Below are positions 57,721-64,000 of a stretch of DNA of 64,000 nucleotides, in pieces. Positions within the stretch are counted from its first letter, which is position 1, and every line of letters starts with the position of its first letter. Made by a program: the position numbers and the translations under genes. A model generated the notes under the pieces. That model was given only the letters and a program-made list of their open reading frames with translations, searched no databases and was not told where the DNA came from. The stretch spans positions 186,001-250,000 of the forward strand of contig MU119216.1 of assembly GCA_014904845.1 (NCBI GenBank), given 5' to 3'. Source of the DNA: Acephala macrosclerotiorum (Eukaryota; Ascomycota; Leotiomycetes; Helotiales; Mollisiaceae).

Positions 57721-60700
57721 ATGGCGCCTATTGCAGTGTCCCCTGAACCTGCCCCAGCCGTCTCGAATTCCGCCACTCACTCCCTTTCTTCCGTCACGAC
57801 CGCGTACGATGATTCCCTTCGATTCTACCTCAATGGCACCCGCGTTGTGCTAGACAATATCGACCCGGAGATAACTCTCCTGGAATACCTCCGTGGAATT
57901 GGCCTCACTGGCACAAAGCTTGGATGTGCTGAAGGAGGATGCGGAGCTTGCACAGTCGTCGTCTCTCAATACAACCCCACCACAAAGAAGATCTACCACG
58001 CAAGCGTCAACGCATGCCTAGCACCGCTGGTCAGTGTTGATGGCAAGCATGTTATCACAATTGAGGGAATTGGGAATGTAAAGAAGCCACATCCTACACA
58101 AGAGAGAATTGCGAAGGGGAATGGCAGTCAGTGTGGGTTCTGTACGCCTGGTATTGTCATGAGTCTCTATGCTCTGCTCAGAAACGACTCTAGCCCTTCA
58201 GAGCATGATGTGGAGGAAGCTTTCGACGGCAACCTTTGCAGATGTACTGGTTACCGTCCTATCCTCGATGCGGCTCAGACATTCAGTGTCGGCAAGTCGT
58301 GTGGCAAAGCCAAAGCGAATGGTGGTGGTGGTTGCTGCATGGAGAATGGTGGCCCCTCAGGTGGATGTTGCAAAGACAAGGATCTCATGGATGGCCAACC
58401 CATCAAGCGATTCACTCCACCCGGGTTCATTGAGTACAACCCAGATACCGAGCTCATATTCCCACCTCCTCTCACGAAGCACGAATTCAAGCCATTAGCT
58501 TTTGGAAACAAGAGAAAGAAATGGTACCGACCTGTGACCATGGAACAACTCTTGGAAATCAAGAGCGTGTATCCATCAGCTAAGATTATCGGTGGAAGTA
58601 CCGAGACACAGATTGAGATCAAGTTCAAGGCTATGCAATACACGGCTTCGGTGTTTGTGGGTGACATTCCCGAATTGAGGCAATTCTCATTCAAGGAAGA
58701 TCACTTGGAAATTGGCGGAAACGTCATCCTCACAGATCTAGAGAAAATTTGTCTTCAAGCACTCGAGCATTATGGACCTGCGCGGGGTCAGGTCTTTGCT
58801 GCAATCCATAAGCAGCTTAAATATTTCGCTGGTCGTCAAATCAGAAATGTCGGTACGCCTGCTGGTAATCTAGCAACAGCATCCCCAATCTCTGATCTGA
58901 ATCCTGTATTTGTTGCATCAAACGCCGTTCTCGTCGCCAGGTCTTTGGACAAGGAGACTGAGATCCCCATGTCTCAATTTTTCAAAGGCTATCGAACAAC
59001 CGCTCTGCCAGCAGATGCCATCATCGCCAGCATTCGTATCCCCGTGACGAGTGCAAAGGGAGAATTTCTACAAGCATACAAGCAATCTAAGAGGAAGGAT
59101 GATGATATCGCCATCGTCAATGCTGCTATGAGAGTTTCCCTTAGCGAATCCAACGTGGTTGAGAGTTGTGATCTTGTTTTTGGCGGCATGGCACCAGTCA
59201 CTATCGCTGCTAAAACTGCTAGTGCCTACCTCGTGGGCAAGAAGTTGACTAATCCTGCGACATTAGAGGGGACGATGAATGCTTTAGAGCAAGACTTTGA
59301 TCTGAGGTTTGGTGTCCCAGGTGGCATGGCTACTTACAGAAAGTCTCTGGCTCTTGGGTTCTTTTACCGCTTCTATCATGAAGTGCTCTCCAAGCTGGAA
59401 GTCAACGAAGCGGACGTGGACGACGAGGTTATAGAAGAGATTGAGAGGATGATCTCTCATGGCAAGGAAGACCGTGAATCGACCGTTGCGTACCAGCAAA
59501 ACATCCTTGGAAAGGCAAATCCACATGTGGCAGCCTTGAAACAAACCTGTGGAGAAGCTCAGTACACTGATGACATACCTGTGCAGAAAAATGAGCTTTA
59601 TGGTTGTCTTGTGCTTTCTACAAAAGCACATGCCAAGCTCCTCTCAGTCGACTACTCTCCGGCAATGGACCTACCAGGTGTTGTCGAATGGGTCGATCAT
59701 ACAGACATGCCATCTCCAGAAGCCAACAAATGGGGAGCTCCTGTCTGTGACGAGGTTTTCTTCGCTGTCAATGAGGTCTTCACAGCGGGTCAACCTATCG
59801 GCATTATCTTGGCTGATAGTGCTAAACACGCAGAAACTGGAGCTAGAGCCGTAAAAGTTGATTATGAAGAGCTACCCGCTATCTTCACAATCGAAGAAGC
59901 TATTGAAAAAGGGAGCTTCTTCGAGCATTCCAGATACATCCAGAAGGGAGACACGGAGGAGGCGTTCAAGACTGCCGATCATGTCTTCACTGGCGTCACC
60001 AGAATGGGTGGACAGGAACATTTCTACCTTGAGACCCAAGCATGTGTGGCCGTGCCAAAACCAGAGGATGGTGAGATGGAGATCTATGCCAGTACTCAGA
60101 ACCCAACCGAGACGCAAACATACGTGGCACAAGTTTGCAATGTAGCTGCCAACAAGGTCGTCTCGAAGGTCAAGCGCCTGGGTGGTGGTTTTGGCGGAAA
60201 GGAAACGCGGTCGATTCAGTTGACTGGTATCTGCGCTCTGGCCGCAAAGAAAACCGGGCGACCGGTTCGTTGTCAGCTGAACCGTGATGAGGATATGATT
60301 ACCTCTGGCCAGAGGCACCCTTTCCTCGCCCGGTGGAAGGTTGGAGTTAACAAAGATGGGAAGCTGCAAGCACTCGATGCGGATGTGTTCTGTAATGCAG
60401 GTTGGTCGCAAGATCTTAGTGCTGCAGTCTGCGATAGAGCTTTGTCCCACATCGATGGTTGTTATCTCATTCCCCATACCAATGTCCGGGGTAGACTTGC
60501 CAAGACAAACACGATGTCCAACACAGCTTTCCGTGGTTTTGGTGGCCCTCAAGGTATCTTCATCGCCGAATCGTATATGGAAGAGATTGCGGATCGCCTC
60601 AATATTCCAGTAGAGAAGCTTCGAGAGATCAATTTCTATAAACCACTGGAGGAAACTCACTTCAACCAGAGGTAAGCCCACCTTCTCATATCTTTCTCCT

Positions 60701-61968
60701 TTGTTTCGGGGCTTTTAATGCCCCGAGACATTTGAAACAATTTCCTCACTCATCTTCGAAGCGCTTGAAATAGAAATGCTAACTTTGAGATACTGAATAG
60801 CTTGAAAGACTGGCACGTCCCGATCATGTACAAACAAGTTCAAGAGGAGATGTCTTACAAAGAAAGAAGAGAGGAAGTGACAAAATTCAATGCAATTCAC
60901 AAGTGGAAGAAGCGAGGTCTTGCGATCGTTCCTACCAAGTTTGGTATCTCATTCACAGCACTCTTCCTCAACCAAGCTGGTGCTTTGGTCCACATCTACC
61001 ACGATGGCTCTGTTCTTGTCGCCCATGGTGGAACAGAAATGGGACAGGGACTACATACGAAAATGACAATGATTGCTGCAGAAGCACTCGGCGTTCCCCT
61101 ATCCGACGTCTTCATCTCAGAAACAGCTACCAACACGGTAGCCAATACCTCATCTACCGCCGCCTCTGCTTCCTCTGATCTCAACGGCTACGCCATTTTT
61201 AACGCCTGCGCTCAAATCAACGAACGCCTCAAGCCATACCGCGAGAAATTCGGCAAAGACGCGCCAATGCACAAGCTCGCCACCGCGGCCTACTTCGACC
61301 GAGTAAATCTCTCCGCGAACGGCTTCTACAAGACTCCCGACATTGGCTACACCTGGGGGCCAAATACAGGCCAAATGTTCTTCTACTTCACCCAAGGTGT
61401 TTCTGCCGCTGAAGTGGAAGTTGATACTCTGACCGGAGACTGGACTTGTCTGCGAGCTGATATCAAGATGGATATTGGTCGTTCGATTAATCCCTCTATT
61501 GACTACGGACAAATTGAAGGAGCTTTCGTCCAAGGCATGGGACTCTTCACCATAGAGGAGTCCCTTTGGTTCCGCGGCGGACCTATGAAAGGTCAACTCG
61601 CTACTCGTGGTCCTGGAGCATACAAGATCCCGGGCTTCAGAGACATACCTCAAGAATTCAACGTGTCGATGCTCAAAGGAGTCACTTGGGAGAATCTCCA
61701 GACGATTCAAAGGAGTCGAGGAGTTGGTGAACCGCCGCTGTTTATGGGGAGTGTGGTGTTCTTTGCCATTCGTGATGCTTTGAAGGCTGCGAGGAAACAG
61801 TATGGTGTTGAGGCTACGAAGGGAGTAGATGAAAAGGGTGATGGGTTATTGGTGCTAGAGAGTCCAGCGACGCCAGAGAGGATTAGGATTAATTGTGTGG
61901 ACCCCATCGTGAAGAGGGCGTTTGTGGAGCCGAAGGAGGGGGAGAAGAGTTTCTTCATCTCAATCTGA
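57721..61968 (+). CDS. Xanthine dehydrogenase (purine hydroxylase I)
   Basis: Molybdenum hydroxylase oxidising hypoxanthine to xanthine and urate in purine catabolism, with NAD+ as acceptor. Exons 57721-60671 and 60801-61968 (129-bp intron, CTAAC branch) give 1372 residues, the normal size. Order of domains: 2Fe-2S ferredoxin part with C69, C74, C77 and C99; second 2Fe-2S part with C138, C141, C173 and C175; a Gly/Cys-rich linker (GGGGCCMENGG); FAD domain (IIGGSTETQIEIKF to about 560); molybdopterin domains with GGGFGGKETRS near 822 and the catalytic Glu1294 in GVGEPP. An earlier in-frame TTG at 57616 is not a start; the ATG in CCACCATGG is. Next gene in the same direction is P450nor. Confidence 0.97.
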
Positions 61969-63203
61969 GGTGGAAGCATCGGATTAAAGTTAAGAGATTG
62001 GACGGGAACAGGTTCGAAGAAGGGGGGGTATGACTTACGGCTGGATTGAAAATTTGAAATGCATGTCTCATCGATTAAATTGTCAGCTAGGAATACCATG
62101 ACTGTCTCTACTTTCCAAACTTGAAAGAACATATTCGTGCTCTGCAGAAACGAAGTTGCATTTCTGAGAATCCAGGTCGCAGTGTCCACGGTAAAAGTTC
62201 CACCACTTTCCGCAATGTCCCTTCCATCGCAATGCCACTTACATCCGTGTGAGAAAGGGGTGTTATAAATGCAAGCACTCATAGTCCTAATTTCTCATGC
62301 ATTTTAGATTCTCCAATGTCCCAGAAAATTCCGAACATCGAGTTTCTTGGTTCCGCTGTTGATCCTGCCTTCCACTTCTGGCTGACCTTCTTTCCGAGTC
62401 AAGGAACGGCTCTCGTCATAGATCGGAAGGAACTCGAGAGAAAAGGAACGGGCGGCTACCACGCCCGCCATGTACGTTGAAGGAAGGGACGTCCTGGCAC
62501 CGGGGTAGACGAGGTAAGGCATGCATCCCAGAGACACCAATTCTCTGAACCAACGTAGCTTTTTCATCATCCTTACTCTCCAGCATAATCCCAGATCCTG
62601 GCATGGAACTCCATGACTTTCACCACAGCCAAGGTAATTCCCATCTCGATCTCTTGACAAAATATCGTGCTGACAAAGCAAGCATACATCTGCCCTTCTC
62701 CGCTTTTATATCTCCGGGAATTTGGCATGCAAAGCTAGGGATCCTGGAATGCATACGTAGTAAGCTATGCTCCAACCTTATTCCGAGACCCCGCTCGGCT
62801 CTACGTTTTCGTCCAGAAAATCCCATAGGTGGATGTATGCTGACAATACCTCGCATCATGTAGTGCTACAGCAAGGCCGAATGACGAGTTGGAGTGGCGT
62901 TTCTCCTTGGAGATGTGCTCCTCGTGTGGTACTTGCACAGTTCCCATACTAGGGAAAAAGAGTTTGCGAGAGAAGAATTGGAGCTACGGTTTCGTAAGGA
63001 TCGTATGATTGAGTATGGTTTTGCTGGAAGTGGACAGTTTGTTGAATTAAGAGGCAAGGATTTCTATAATGGTAGAGTATATAGGGAGGAGATTTGCCTG
63101 AAGATATTGCTTTCTCTTGTTCCGTACTTCACTTCTCATCATCATTTTATCACTTGACTCCTGGATTTGGAATTTCGTGCTCTGATAACCATAATCGAAT
63201 TCA
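61969..63203. other. Intergenic region XDH to P450nor
   Basis: 1.2 kb. TGATAA (HGATAR GATA site) lies at 63183-63188, 16 bp before the P450nor ATG. Minus-strand frames (62304-62681 and 62620-62859) look protein-like in places but show no domain and overlap one another; not called. Confidence 0.4.
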
Positions 63204-64000
63204 ATGTGTAAGAAACTCGAACGTTTTATACAGAAAAAAGCGAAATTAACCTCCCGCTCATAGCTCCACCTAAATTCCCCTTCTCACGTCCATCGGGGAC
63301 CGAGCCACCGCTCGAGTATGCCCGCCTCCGAGCCACTGAGCCCGTATCTCAGGTTGAGCTATTCGATGGAAGTCTTGCTTGGTTGGTTGTCAAGCATAAG
63401 GATATTTGCAGTGTATTGACTGATCAGCGGTTGTCCAAGGTTTGTTTTCCCTTCTAGACATTGAACATAGTTTCAAGAAAGTCCAACTCAGGTTCATTGG
63501 GGTCAAGACTAAGGAGAAACAGCAACGCACTCGTCCCGGCTTCCCAGAGTTGTCCGCTGGAGGAAAAGAAGCAGCAAAGAACAAGCCCACTTTCGTGGAT
63601 ATGGACCCGCCAGACCACATGCACCAGAGGCAAGTCTACATTAGACACGATAGGGCTAGAAAATCTGACGATGCAAATGCAGAAGCATGGTCGAATCACT
63701 CTTCACTAAAGAGCACATCGATAGCACGCGTCCGCAGATCCAGAAAACGGTCGACTCACTACTTGATGCCATCATCAAAGAAGGCAGCTCTCAGCCAGTC
63801 GACCTCGGCGACAAATTCGCGGTTCCGGTTCCTTCTTATGTAAGTCACTTGACCGTGGATGAAAGCTGTGCTGATTGTCCTAGACCATCTACAGTATCCT
63901 CGGAGTCCCATTCTCGGACCTCGAACGCCTGACAACTTTCGCAGCTATCCGTGGAAACGGGTCTGCCACCGCGTCGGAAGCTTCTAATGCCAACGCAGCT
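63204..64000 (+). CDS. P450nor nitric oxide reductase (CYP55), 5' part
   Basis: Soluble cytochrome P450 that takes electrons directly from NAD(P)H to reduce two NO to N2O, used in fungal denitrification and NO detoxification. The gene runs off the window; 187 residues are seen. Exons 63204-63207, 63264-63439, 63523-63629, 63683-63839 and 63884-64000. Exon 1 is only ATG plus one base. Recognisable CYP55 text: [80 protein letters not shown], then [20 protein letters not shown] and [14 protein letters not shown]. The intron at 63630-63682 begins GCAAGT (GC-AG type). No mitochondrial presequence is present with this start, so the cytosolic form is predicted. The heme-binding Cys lies outside the window. 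Confidence 0.94.

Noticed and set aside
62304..62681. 125-codon minus-strand frame between XDH and P450nor
   Set aside because: Starts without ATG support upstream, no domain, and overlaps another equally good frame.
1..64000. CRISPR arrays, operons, ribosome binding sites
   Set aside because: The window is eukaryotic; no regularly spaced direct repeats or prokaryotic signals are present.

Overview
The window is nuclear DNA of a filamentous ascomycete (Pezizomycotina). Genes are dense, on both strands, and cut by short introns of about 46-60 bp with GT..AG ends and CTAAC/CTGAC branch points. Gene families (fungal-type endopolygalacturonase, Ert1/AcuK, CYP55 P450nor, lactose-permease-like MFS) and C-to-T nonsense changes in CpA context (RIP-like) fit this. 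A leotiomycete is my best guess, from protein character only. Exon models were joined by hand; nearly all close to an exact multiple of three, which supports them.

Layout. 0.6-2.0 kb: secreted endopolygalacturonase (-). 3.6-5.7: TMEM135-like membrane protein (-). 7.2-8.6: bHLH transcription factor (+). 10.0-11.1: lineage-type basic protein of unknown role (-). 12.6-15.5: PSP1-domain protein (-). 18.7-19.7 and 19.8-20.7: divergent pair of mitochondrial NFU1 Fe-S scaffold (-) and HIT zinc-finger protein (+). 21.0-22.1: unknown protein with a KP repeat (-). 22.7-24.1: Tc1/mariner-like transposon with a nonsense-damaged transposase. 26.7-30.0: RasGEF protein with an N-terminal degenerate Ras-like GTPase domain (+). 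31.1-32.3: short-chain dehydrogenase (-). 32.6-36.4: RRP12 ribosome biogenesis factor (-). 37.0-37.9: ER-type thioredoxin-fold membrane protein (+). 38.1-38.7: kinetochore NKP2/Cnl2 (-). 39.1-42.1: EAF3/MRG15 chromatin gene of unusual structure (+). 43.0-43.3: mitochondrial ribosomal protein uL30m (-). 43.6-45.8: exocyst SEC6 (+). 46.2-48.7: CENP-Q-like kinetochore protein with many AT-hook-like modules (+). 49.3-51.1: AcuK/Ert1 gluconeogenesis regulator (+). 51.5-54.6: ZIP4/SPO22 meiosis protein (+). 55.2-56.8: MFS sugar transporter pseudogene (-). 57.7-62.0: xanthine dehydrogenase (+). 63.2-end: P450nor nitric oxide reductase, cut by the window edge (+).

Most genes are unrelated housekeeping genes. 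Three features stand out. The EAF3 locus has a 1.67-kb intron that holds a 166-bp tandem duplication and a separate ATG-initiated open frame running without a stop into the MRG domain, while the chromodomain exon carries one base too many at its splice donor; the locus may be switching from a chromo-MRG protein to a new N-terminus-MRG protein. The RasGEF protein carries a built-in pseudo-GTPase. Two elements (transposase and sugar transporter) show stop codons that are single RIP-type transitions. Xanthine dehydrogenase beside P450nor, each with a GATA-type motif upstream, suggests a nitrogen-metabolism neighbourhood, but this is inference.
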